From assembly GCA_015490805.1 (NCBI GenBank), contig WFXC01000014.1, forward strand, positions 1 through 64,000: a stretch of DNA of 64,000 bases, read 5' to 3'. The DNA comes from Candidatus Kapaibacterium sp. Its GTDB lineage: Bacteria; Bacteroidota; Ignavibacteria; Kapaibacteriales; WFXC01. The position numbers and the translations under genes were made by a program. Shown here in pieces: positions 37,029 to 45,216 of this stretch; position 1 is the stretch's first letter; the number at the start of each line of letters is the position of its first letter. The notes below the pieces were generated by a model, which saw nothing but the letters and a program-made list of their open reading frames with translations, searched no databases and was not told the origin of the DNA.

Positions 37029-39227
37029 TTATTTGCGAAGAATTTCCAGCCGTGCATACTCTGGGACCAGCGACTTAATGCCCTGACGACGAAAACTCAC
37101 GACCAGAATCTCCCGATCGCCAGCATACCGTTTGCCAAGAATTGTCCCCACCCCGAACACAGGATGTTTAACCTTCATCCCCGTGCGATACGGTGAACGA
37201 TCTGGTGGCGGTGAAGATTTCCGTTCCGACCCGAAACGCCGGGCGGTTGCCGTCTGCCGATCACTCTGGAACTGCACCAGATGTTCCGGTATTTCCTGCA
37301 AAAATGGGGAGGGCAGCGTGGGCAACCGCTGTCCTCGCTGAAAGCGATAGCGAGCATACGAAAGGTACAGCTTGTGCTTTGCCCTGGTGATTCCTACGTA
37401 GAACAAACGGCGTTCTTCTTCCAGCTCCTTTGGCTCCTGATAGGAACGCGGCAATGGGAAAATACTCTTTTCCATCGCAACGATACACACGACCGGAAAC
37501 TCCAGTCCCTTCGCAGCGTGCAGTGTCAGCATATTGACTCGATCAGCCTCCATATCAGCTTCATCCAGGGACTCAACCAGTGCCATTTCCTGGAGATATT
37601 CTTCCAGCGTTGCTTCCGGATGCTGTTGCGCATATTCAGCGATGTGATCCAAAACTCGCTGGATATTCTGCTCTCGCTCATACGCTTCTTCGCTTCCCTT
37701 ACTCTGGTAGTAAGCCAGCAATCCCGTCGCCTCAATATAACGTCGGGCAACCTCCGGCAAAGCAGTTTGTTGCAACTGTTGCTGGTAGAATCGAACCATA
37801 TCCACAAAGTTTGCAATCGCTCTCTTTGCCCGGCTTCCCAGAGCATCAATCGTTGCTCCCTCTGCAAGTACCGTAAAGAGCGGTTGCCGCCGCTGTGCTG
37901 CGATCTGACGCACCACCTCCAGCGTCTTGCGCCCAATACCCCGATTCGGTTCATTGATAATCCGCAAAAGGCTACTCTGGTCCTGGGGATTGACCAGCAG
38001 CCGAAGATATGCCAGGGTGTCTTTCACTTCCTTACGGCGATAAAAAGACAGGCCGCTAACGATCTGGTAGGGAATACCCCGACGGCGGAAGCTTTCTTCT
38101 AAAACCTGCGACAGAGCGTTGATCCGATACAACACAGCGATTTCCTGATATTGCCGTCCCTTTCGCACCTCATCTTCGATAAACCCGATAATTTTTTCCG
38201 CCTCATCCCGCTCGTCATACGCTTCCAGCACCGTTATCGGTTCCCCCTGCTGGTGTTCTGTCCACAACTTTTTCTTCAATTGATGTCGATTGTGCTGGAT
38301 CACGGCATTAGCGGCATCCAGGATGGTCTGGGTCGAGCGATAATTCTGCTCCAATCGAATAACAGTAGCGTCGGGAAAGTGCTTCTGAAACTCCAGGATA
38401 TTGGTAATGTCTGCTCCCCGCCAGCCGTAGATGCTTTGCGCGTCATCTCCGACAACACACAAATTGCGGTGTGACTGTGCCAATAACGACAGCACCCGAA
38501 ACTGTGCGGCATTGGTATCCTGATATTCGTCAACCAGGATATACTGAAACTGCTGCTGATAATGCTGAAGCACGTCGGGAAAGTGTTCCAGCAAATGGAT
38601 CATATTGAGCAGCAAATCATCAAAGTCCATCGCATTGTTCTGCCGCAACCGTTGCTCATACAACTGATACACCTGCGCAGCTACTTCCTCCACTGGATTG
38701 CGAACCTTCCGGGCAAATTCCTGCCAGGAAATCATCGCATTTTTCGCCCGGGAAATCAAAGCTGCTATACGTTCGGGTGAATACTCTTTCGGCGAAATGC
38801 GCAAGTGATCCAGTATTTCCCGTACAACCGACCGACTATCCTGCTCATCATAGATGGTAAAGGCACTGGTATAGCCTAACTTCTCAGCCTGCTGTCGCAG
38901 CAGTCGTGCAAAGATGGAGTGGAATGTACCAATCCACGGCAAGCGGATGGCAGCGGACAACAGTTGCTCCACCCGCTCTCGCATTTCCCCTGCTGCTTTG
39001 TTGGTAAAAGTTAATGCTAAGATGTGCTGCGGCGCAACGCCCTGTGCAATCAAATAGGCAATACGATAAGTCAACACCCGCGTTTTGCCACTTCCCGCTC
39101 CTGCCAACACCAGAAGGGGACCTTCGGTGCATACCACTGCTTGCCGCTGTTGAGGGTTCAATTGCACCAGCAATTGCTCAGGATCAATCGCATATTGCCC
39201 TCTTTGATCTGCTTTTTGAAGCTTCAT
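37029..39227 (-). CDS. pcrA: UvrD/PcrA-family superfamily 1 DNA helicase
   Basis: 732 residues from ATG 39227 (MKLQKADQRG); the track ORF starts 40 codons upstream. Motifs: LNPQQRQAV (Q motif), GAGSGKTRVLTYR (Walker A), LVDEYQDTNAAQ (motif II), VVGDDAQSIYGWRGAD (motif III), LTLHAAKGLEFPVV (motif V) and VGITRAK (motif VI). The C-terminal Tudor-like piece (MKVKHPVFGVGTIL) is typical of PcrA. It unwinds DNA 3'-5' in repair and conflict resolution. It is downstream of the lipid A operon, 181 bases after the baeRF stop. Confidence 0.95.
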   Translation of the reverse strand: MKLQKADQRGQYAIDPEQLLVQLNPQQRQAVVCTEGPLLVLAGAGSGKTRVLTYRIAYLIAQGVAPQHILALTFTNKAAGEMRERVEQLLSAAIRLPWIGTFHSIFARLLRQQAEKLGYTSAFTIYDEQDSRSVVREILDHLRISPKEYSPERIAALISRAKNAMISWQEFARKVRNPVEEVAAQVYQLYEQRLRQNNAMDFDDLLLNMIHLLEHFPDVLQHYQQQFQYILVDEYQDTNAAQFRVLSLLAQSHRNLCVVGDDAQSIYGWRGADITNILEFQKHFPDATVIRLEQNYRSTQTILDAANAVIQHNRHQLKKKLWTEHQQGEPITVLEAYDERDEAEKIIGFIEDEVRKGRQYQEIAVLYRINALSQVLEESFRRRGIPYQIVSGLSFYRRKEVKDTLAYLRLLVNPQDQSSLLRIINEPNRGIGRKTLEVVRQIAAQRRQPLFTVLAEGATIDALGSRAKRAIANFVDMVRFYQQQLQQTALPEVARRYIEATGLLAYYQSKGSEEAYEREQNIQRVLDHIAEYAQQHPEATLEEYLQEMALVESLDEADMEADRVNMLTLHAAKGLEFPVVCIVAMEKSIFPLPRSYQEPKELEEERRLFYVGITRAKHKLYLSYARYRFQRGQRLPTLPSPFLQEIPEHLVQFQSDRQTATARRFGSERKSSPPPDRSPYRTGMKVKHPVFGVGTILGKRYAGDREILVVSFRRQGIKSLVPEYARLEILRK

Positions 39228-39408
39228 CCTGTTATGTTTATCCTGAAATGATCGATCCAATACTCGCAGACACTTTGTGCCCTTTCCGATCAGGGAATTC
39301 TGAGCGTGCACTGCTTCCCCTTCATTTCTGCTGGTATCGGCGGTCAATCGTGCGATTGTTCCCCGCCGACCCTTTATGCTTGATTCTCCACCCTGAGAGC
39401 AACAGAGA

Positions 39409-40575
39409 TCAATACCGCAAAATTGCTGCCATCGGTAAATTATCCGGCACCTCGGAAGGCTCTACCGCATAAACAATTGCTCGATTGAGCAGGGCATAAA
39501 TGGCAACGTCATTTGCAAGGTCCCAATCACCCGGCTGATATTCTTTGTGAACATCGAGCACAACCAGCCCATTGCGTATTTCATAAGTTCCCCAATACTG
39601 CACGCCGGTGCCTACGAACAGTGTATCAATGCGTCCCTGAATCGCCGCTGGTAACAAATCCTGAATGGTATTGGCAGTTTTTCCCACTCCTTTGAGCTCA
39701 TAATACCGATCTTTTGCCGCCGCAATCTGCTGTCGGATATACGGTTCTACGACCTGCCACGCTTTTTGATGGAGCTCTTCCAGCGTAATTTTTTCCGGGT
39801 TCCCTTCCAGTTCCAGCACGTGTTCGTACTTGCAGTGTCGAAGAAACATTTTCACAATGTAATCCACGCCGGCCACCACCAAGGGAACCTGCACTTCTGT
39901 CACCATTTTGGTCACCCGCTTTGCAACCTCAGCGACATACTGATCCACCACAACCTTTTCCTGACGACCGGGATCATAATACCCGTGCGTTGGTGCAGGC
40001 GTTCCTTCTCCTTCTCCCTCGATATGAATCGGTCGATACTGGAGTTGCCGCTCGTGCTCTTCAAATTGAAGCAACTCATCCAGACCGTGAGGAAGATCTT
40101 CTGCCGGAATCAGCGCTAAGGTCTCTCGGGATCCCTGATATAACGCGGTCTCCTTTTTGCTGAGCTGGAGCAGATAAAAGCGCGTATCGTGCGTGAAGAA
40201 ATACAGCAGAGGTTTAAGATGAAATCGATTGGCAACAATCACCAGATCAGAAACTCGAATGGGCAGGCGGAAGTAGCGGAAAAGATTCGGCGAACAAAAT
40301 AGCGCTAAAGCGTCGCTCTGATACCGCCAGAATCGATCATCATCCAGCAGTGCAAAGGCGGGTTCCAACATCTTGCGAGCCTCTACATTCCGCATTCCTT
40401 CCTTGACCAGCAATTCCTGCGCCTTATTCAGTAAATTCTTCAATCGAATTGGATCCTGCCGAATTTCTCTTCCCGCCCGATGCGTTGGCAAGTAGATGGA
40501 TACAGCATACGGTGATCGTTCTTCGACCAGCATTTGAATATCTTCTTTGCGCAAGACATCGATCGCTCCATTCAT
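39409..40575 (-). CDS. Bacterial archaeo-eukaryotic release factor-like (baeRF) protein
   Basis: About 388 residues from ATG 40575 (MNGAIDVL). The start VSIYLPTHRAGREIRQDPIRLKNLL and the later RNA-binding-like domains match bacterial homologues of the archaeal/eukaryotic release factor 1 (baeRF families; I cannot tell whether family 3 or 7). Residues about 230-340 carry an eRF1-like middle region (VVAGVDYIVKMF). No GGQ motif is visible. Members are thought to act on stalled ribosomes, and their role is not well proven. It is 13 bases after lpxA and ends the lipid A operon. Confidence 0.75.
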   Translation of the reverse strand: MNGAIDVLRKEDIQMLVEERSPYAVSIYLPTHRAGREIRQDPIRLKNLLNKAQELLVKEGMRNVEARKMLEPAFALLDDDRFWRYQSDALALFCSPNLFRYFRLPIRVSDLVIVANRFHLKPLLYFFTHDTRFYLLQLSKKETALYQGSRETLALIPAEDLPHGLDELLQFEEHERQLQYRPIHIEGEGEGTPAPTHGYYDPGRQEKVVVDQYVAEVAKRVTKMVTEVQVPLVVAGVDYIVKMFLRHCKYEHVLELEGNPEKITLEELHQKAWQVVEPYIRQQIAAAKDRYYELKGVGKTANTIQDLLPAAIQGRIDTLFVGTGVQYWGTYEIRNGLVVLDVHKEYQPGDWDLANDVAIYALLNRAIVYAVEPSEVPDNLPMAAILRY

Positions 40576-40588
40576 TTGCCAGGCTCCC

Positions 40589-41398
40589 TTATTCTGTGAA
40601 ACTTCCAGATGTTTCCTCTTTCCGCCATACGTACACACCACGTTGAGACGAACGAATGAAACGAATGCAGTGCTCAATCTCCGGCGAGAGGGGAAAGTGT
40701 TGCTGGTAAAATTCCAGCGCTTCGGAGATGGTCATTCCCTGCTGAAACAGCACTTTGTAAAACCGCATAATCTCGTCGATTTTCTGCGGTGCAAATCCCT
40801 TGCGACGTAACCCAACGCGATTGAGCCCATAGATTTTTGCCATATTGCCATTGACCAACAAAAAAGGCGCAACATCCTTCGTAATTTTTGTTCCTGCTCC
40901 CGTCATTGCCAGCCGCCCAATGCGGCAGAATTGATGGATCAGAGTTGCGCCCCCCAGGACAACATCATCTTCTACTGTTACGTGTCCTCCCAGTTGCGTT
41001 GCATTTGCCATAATCACCCGATCACCGATGACGCAGTCATGGGCAATATGGCAATACGCCATAATCAGGCAATGGGCACCCACAACGGTCCGTCCCGAAG
41101 CTTTCGTCCCGCGATGAATCGTTGCACATTCCCGAATAACCGTATAATCGGCAATCTCAGCCGTCGTTTCTTCCCCAGCATATTTTAAATCCTGCGGCGG
41201 CGTCGCAATCACTGCTCCAGGATAGACCGTACAGTACCTGCCGATACGGGCACCACGGGCAACATATACCGACGCCATTAACCGTGTACCGGCCTGGATC
41301 TCAACGTCATCTTCTACCACACAGAAAGGACCAATCACTACATCATCAGCGATTCGCGCGCGTTCCGAAATCACTGCCGAAGGATGGATATGTGGCAT
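40589..41398 (-). CDS. lpxA: UDP-N-acetylglucosamine acyltransferase
   Basis: 269 residues; first step of lipid A synthesis. Left-handed beta-helix hexad repeats span about residues 1-190 (e.g. IHPSAVISERARIADDVVI), the catalytic His is in YCHIAHDCVIG, and a helical C-terminal domain follows. It lies 3 bases after lpxC-fabZ, consistent with co-translation in the operon. Confidence 0.96.
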   Translation of the reverse strand: MPHIHPSAVISERARIADDVVIGPFCVVEDDVEIQAGTRLMASVYVARGARIGRYCTVYPGAVIATPPQDLKYAGEETTAEIADYTVIRECATIHRGTKASGRTVVGAHCLIMAYCHIAHDCVIGDRVIMANATQLGGHVTVEDDVVLGGATLIHQFCRIGRLAMTGAGTKITKDVAPFLLVNGNMAKIYGLNRVGLRRKGFAPQKIDEIMRFYKVLFQQGMTISEALEFYQQHFPLSPEIEHCIRFIRSSQRGVYVWRKEETSGSFTE

Positions 41399-41401
41399 AG
41401 G

Positions 41402-42817
41402 TTACAAGTCCTCAGGATTGACAACTGCTGCACGAAGCTCTGCCTGCGCAACGACGTGCTGATCAACAATGGCTTTCGCATCCAGGACAAATGTATTGAA
41501 CCGCTTTCCGATCAATCGAACGTCCAGGAAAAGCTGATCGCCCGGTACCACGGGTTTTCGGAACTTCGCTTTATCGATGCCGGTGAATACTACCAGCCTC
41601 CCTTCCTGAAAACCATCGGAATGGAGAATCAACAGCCCGCTTGCTTGCGCCATTGCCTCAATAATCAGCACTCCCGGCATAATGGGCTTATTGGGAAAAT
41701 GCCCCTGGAAAAAAGGCTCGTTGAACGTAACGTTTTTGTATCCAATGACTCTCTGCTCTTCCTGATCAAACTGCACGATTCGATCGACCAGCAGAAAAGG
41801 ATAGCGGTGCGGCATAATTTTTAAAATTCCGGAAATGTCCAGTTCCGCGTTCTTCGCTTTCTTTGCCTGGTATTTTCGTACCAGCTTCTGCTTTAAATAC
41901 AGTTGGCGGAGTTTCCGTGCAAATTCAACGTTATGCGCATGCCCCGGACGGGCTGCTAATATTTGCGCTTTGATTGGAGCTCCCACCAATGCCAGATCAC
42001 CCAACAGATCTAACAGCTTGTGCCGCGCTGGTTCATTTTTAAACCGCAGCGGCTTATCATTCAACGTTCCATTATCCCCCAAAAACACAGACTCCTGCAA
42101 ACCCAGGCGTTCTGCAAGCTGCTGCAACTCCTCCCTTGTTAACTCTTTGTCCACAATGACAATAGCATTTTCCAGATTTCCACCTTTAATCAATCCCTGC
42201 TCTCGCAGTTGTTCAATTTCTGTCAGGAATGCAAAGGTACGGGCAGGCGCAAAACTATCGACGAACTCTTTCTCCAGATCAAACAACCCGGTATGCTGAC
42301 TGCCCAAAGCGGGATTATGGTACTCAATCATTACGGTAACCCGGAAGTCATCCAGCGGAAGTGCTACCAGATCCACTCCTTTTGCTTCATTCGAGTAATG
42401 GACGGTTTGATCCACGATCAGGAAATCCCGCGCTCTGGTCTGTTCTTCAATCCCCGCTTTTTGTAAGACTTCTACAAACGGCAAAGCACTTCCATCACCG
42501 ATGGGGGGTTCATTCGCTGTTAATTCAATGCGACAATTATCAATCTGCAATCCGACCAGGGCGGCCAGAACATGCTCAACCGTGTGCACCCGAACTTCAT
42601 CAATCCCAAGAACAGTCCACCGCTGTGTATCCACCACGTGATCGACAATTGCCGGAATCTCCGGCGAACCCGGTAAATCGGCACGAACAAATCGATAGCC
42701 GTAATCTTCGGGAGCAGGATAAAAAGTAACAGTCGAAGGATTTCCTGTATGCAATCCAACACCAGAAAACGAGACAGGCTCTCGAATGGTTCGCTGCACT
42801 TCCTTCAATGGCATCAC
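41402..42817 (-). CDS. lpxC-fabZ: Bifunctional UDP-3-O-acyl-GlcNAc deacetylase / hydroxyacyl-ACP dehydratase
   Basis: 471 residues, a fusion characteristic of Bacteroidetes and relatives. LpxC (about 1-320) has zinc ligands in VHTVEHVLAAL and HKLLDLLGDLAL and deacetylates the lipid A precursor. FabZ (about 325-471) has LLVDRIVQFD and the catalytic GHFPNKPIMPGVLIIEAMAQ and dehydrates 3-hydroxyacyl-ACP. The fusion balances lipid A and fatty acid flux. Its start overlaps the lpxD stop by four bases (ATGA). Confidence 0.97.
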   Translation of the reverse strand: MMPLKEVQRTIREPVSFSGVGLHTGNPSTVTFYPAPEDYGYRFVRADLPGSPEIPAIVDHVVDTQRWTVLGIDEVRVHTVEHVLAALVGLQIDNCRIELTANEPPIGDGSALPFVEVLQKAGIEEQTRARDFLIVDQTVHYSNEAKGVDLVALPLDDFRVTVMIEYHNPALGSQHTGLFDLEKEFVDSFAPARTFAFLTEIEQLREQGLIKGGNLENAIVIVDKELTREELQQLAERLGLQESVFLGDNGTLNDKPLRFKNEPARHKLLDLLGDLALVGAPIKAQILAARPGHAHNVEFARKLRQLYLKQKLVRKYQAKKAKNAELDISGILKIMPHRYPFLLVDRIVQFDQEEQRVIGYKNVTFNEPFFQGHFPNKPIMPGVLIIEAMAQASGLLILHSDGFQEGRLVVFTGIDKAKFRKPVVPGDQLFLDVRLIGKRFNTFVLDAKAIVDQHVVAQAELRAAVVNPEDL

Positions 42818-43887
42818 CGACTTCCCTGCTGTTGTTTGCCCTGTGATTGCTCCATTAGCTGCTGCACTTGCTGCTTCAACTCTCGAAACTCTCTCAAAAT
42901 TTCGGGTAACTGGCGTAATGCCCCTTCCATTTTCAGCGCCTGCAAATGCGGCTTTGCCGGCGACCCAAAATACGCGCCCGGCTGCCGAAGCGTTTTTGAC
43001 ACTCCCGATTGAGCCTCCACAATGACATCATCAGCAGTCGTAATATGTCCCACCACGCCTGCCTGCCCACCAAACCGGTTCCGCTTTCCAATTGCTGTAC
43101 TGCCGGCAATCCCGGTTTGGGCTGCTAACGCTGAATGTTCTCCGATAGAGACATTGTGAGCAATATGCACCAAGTTATCAATTTTGGTACCCCGTCCGAT
43201 AACAGTCGAACCGACCGTTGCTCGATCAATAGTCGTATTGGCGCCAATTTCCACATCATCTTCGATAACCACATTGCCAATCTGTGGAATCTTTTCAAAA
43301 GAGCCATCCGAGTTCTCAATATATCCAAACCCATCGGCTCCTAAAACAACACCAGCGTGGATAATGCATCGGCGCCCAATCTGAGTATCAGGATAACACA
43401 CAACTCCGGGATGCAGAATGGTTTTCTCTCCAATTTTCACTTTTGCTCCAATCGTGATGTGGGCAACCAGCACGGCATCCTCGTCAATTATCGCTTCCTG
43501 TCCAATGACAACGTACGGGCCAATGTATGCAGACTCAGCAATGGTCGCTGTCGGATCAATTACCGCCGTATGATGGCGGAAACCTGGCAGATACTCTGGT
43601 GGCGATGCATACAGAGACAGAACTTTGGCAAACGCTCGATAAGCATCGGGAACGACGATAAAAATCTTATCGAGGTCCGCCGGGATTGTGAAGTGTTCGG
43701 AAATAACAATGACGGAGGCTGCCGTAGTCGCCAAGTATCGCACATATTGTGAATGAGCAATAAAGCTCAAATCTCCTTCCTGTGCATCCTCGATTCGGCT
43801 CAGCCCTCGAACGACAAAATCAGGATTACCGATAATTTTTCCTCCTACTGCTGCCGCTATTTCTTTCACTGTCCGTTCCACCATCAT
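42814..43887 (-). CDS. lpxD: UDP-3-O-(3-hydroxyacyl)glucosamine N-acyltransferase
   Basis: 357 residues: an N-terminal uridine-binding domain (about 1-100), a beta-helix of hexad repeats with catalytic His in HIAHNVSIGEHSALAAQ, and a C-terminal Gln-rich helix (QQVQQLMEQSQGKQQQ). It adds the second acyl chain to the lipid A precursor. It overlaps both neighbours by four bases. Confidence 0.96.
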   Translation of the reverse strand: MMVERTVKEIAAAVGGKIIGNPDFVVRGLSRIEDAQEGDLSFIAHSQYVRYLATTAASVIVISEHFTIPADLDKIFIVVPDAYRAFAKVLSLYASPPEYLPGFRHHTAVIDPTATIAESAYIGPYVVIGQEAIIDEDAVLVAHITIGAKVKIGEKTILHPGVVCYPDTQIGRRCIIHAGVVLGADGFGYIENSDGSFEKIPQIGNVVIEDDVEIGANTTIDRATVGSTVIGRGTKIDNLVHIAHNVSIGEHSALAAQTGIAGSTAIGKRNRFGGQAGVVGHITTADDVIVEAQSGVSKTLRQPGAYFGSPAKPHLQALKMEGALRQLPEILREFRELKQQVQQLMEQSQGKQQQGSR

Positions 43888-44618
43888 TTTCTCTTGTTGT
43901 CCGGTGTTTTTGGCTCAGTCATTGAATCCTTTTCTCGCTGAATCTGACGTCTTTCCATCTCTTTTTTTAATCGCTCCTCTTTCGTTGGCGGGCGTCGGGG
44001 ACGTACAGACCGAGGACGCTCTTTTTTCAGCGGCGCTTTTTCCAGCAGTTTCTCAAATTCCGCTTTCAAGTCTTCGACGTTAATACCCAATCTTTCCATC
44101 ACCTCGATCGTGATATCATACCGAGGATTAGTATAAAGCAACGGTTGTTGGCTCTTATCCCAGATAATGTCGTAACCCCGGGCTTCTGCTGCCTCTTTAA
44201 TTGCGGCAGCGATCTTTTCTTCCACCGGCTTCATCAACTTTTTCACTAACTGATCGAACTCGCCACCAGCACCAAATTTCCGCTCAATCTCTTGCTCCAA
44301 TGCCTGTTTCTTCTTTGCCAATTCCTGTTCTTTTTGCTTGCGTTCAGTAGCACTCCAGATCAACCGATTCTTTTGAATTTCCTCCTCCAATGACTGGATC
44401 TCCTGCCGCTGCTGCTCAATCTGATACCTCCACTCCTTTGCAATTTGCATAATCCGCTGATCCACTTTCTGTGCTTCTGGAAACCGCTGGCGAATCAAAT
44501 CAGTGGCAACATATCCCACTTTCTGCGCCCACAAAGAGACGCTGCTAAGAGCAAACAGTACCAAATATCGCCCCCATCGCCACTGAAGTCGCCAAATGTT
44601 CACTTGCCCCTTGTACAC
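43884..44618 (-). CDS. OmpH/Skp-family periplasmic chaperone, long C-terminal tail
   Basis: 244 residues: signal peptide (about 1-32, ending SVSLWAQ), the family opening VGYVATDLIRQRFPEA, and a long coiled coil (about 50-130) forming the chaperone's tentacles. After about residue 190 a basic, Pro/Arg/Lys-rich tail (RPRSVRPRRPPTKEERLKK) is not found in E. coli Skp. Skp holds unfolded outer-membrane proteins for BamA. It overlaps lpxD by ATGA and is 13 bases after the second skp-like gene. Confidence 0.88.
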   Translation of the reverse strand: MYKGQVNIWRLQWRWGRYLVLFALSSVSLWAQKVGYVATDLIRQRFPEAQKVDQRIMQIAKEWRYQIEQQRQEIQSLEEEIQKNRLIWSATERKQKEQELAKKKQALEQEIERKFGAGGEFDQLVKKLMKPVEEKIAAAIKEAAEARGYDIIWDKSQQPLLYTNPRYDITIEVMERLGINVEDLKAEFEKLLEKAPLKKERPRSVRPRRPPTKEERLKKEMERRQIQREKDSMTEPKTPDNKRK

Positions 44619-44631
44619 AACACCACCGTTT

Positions 44632-45150
44632 TTACTTTGACCGTTGCAAGTAATCCAGTACCTTATAAGTCAAGTTGTACTTATTTTCAAAATACAGCAG
44701 GGCAGGTGCCGCCTTATCAAAAACGAAATTCACCTTTTCTGCTTTGGCTACTGCTTCAATTGCCTGCAGAATCTTTTCCCGAATGGGCTGTAACAATTCC
44801 TGCTGTTTTTGAGCAATTTCACCAGTAACTCCAAACTTTTCTTGTTGAAAAGCCAGATACTGCTCGCGCAGCGCCAGGATCCGTTGCTCCATTTGCTGCC
44901 GCGCCTGTTCTGTCATCATTCCTTTTTGCTTTTCATACTTTTGCATCTCAGCAATATATTGCTGCTCAATCTTTTGCAAAGAATCTCGGTATTTTCTCTC
45001 CAGCTCTTTCAAAATTTGATCTGCTCTTTTTGCCTCATCCAATTGTTGCAAAATAACTTCAGAGTCCACCACCCCAATTTTCACCTGCGCCGGCAAAGAA
45101 ACGACACAGAAGAAGGCGACAACTACACCAGCGAGAACTCGGATACGCAT
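44632..45150 (-). CDS. OmpH/Skp-family periplasmic chaperone
   Basis: 172 residues, the usual Skp length: signal peptide ending VVSLPAQ, VKIGVVDSEVILQQL at the mature start, an extended coiled coil (about 45-125) and a C-terminal return strand (VNFVFDKAAPALLYF). It lies between bamA (66-base gap) and the longer paralogue. Tandem skp genes after bamA are common in Bacteroidetes. Confidence 0.93.
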   Translation of the reverse strand: MRIRVLAGVVVAFFCVVSLPAQVKIGVVDSEVILQQLDEAKRADQILKELERKYRDSLQKIEQQYIAEMQKYEKQKGMMTEQARQQMEQRILALREQYLAFQQEKFGVTGEIAQKQQELLQPIREKILQAIEAVAKAEKVNFVFDKAAPALLYFENKYNLTYKVLDYLQRSK

Positions 45151-45216
45151 CGCATTAGCTCCACAATTGATTCAACTCTACTTTTTATCCGCAGCAGAAA
45201 CGAACAGTAGAAAAAT

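Noticed and set aside
37281-38102. 273-codon plus-strand ORF
   Set aside because: Antisense to the PcrA-type helicase.
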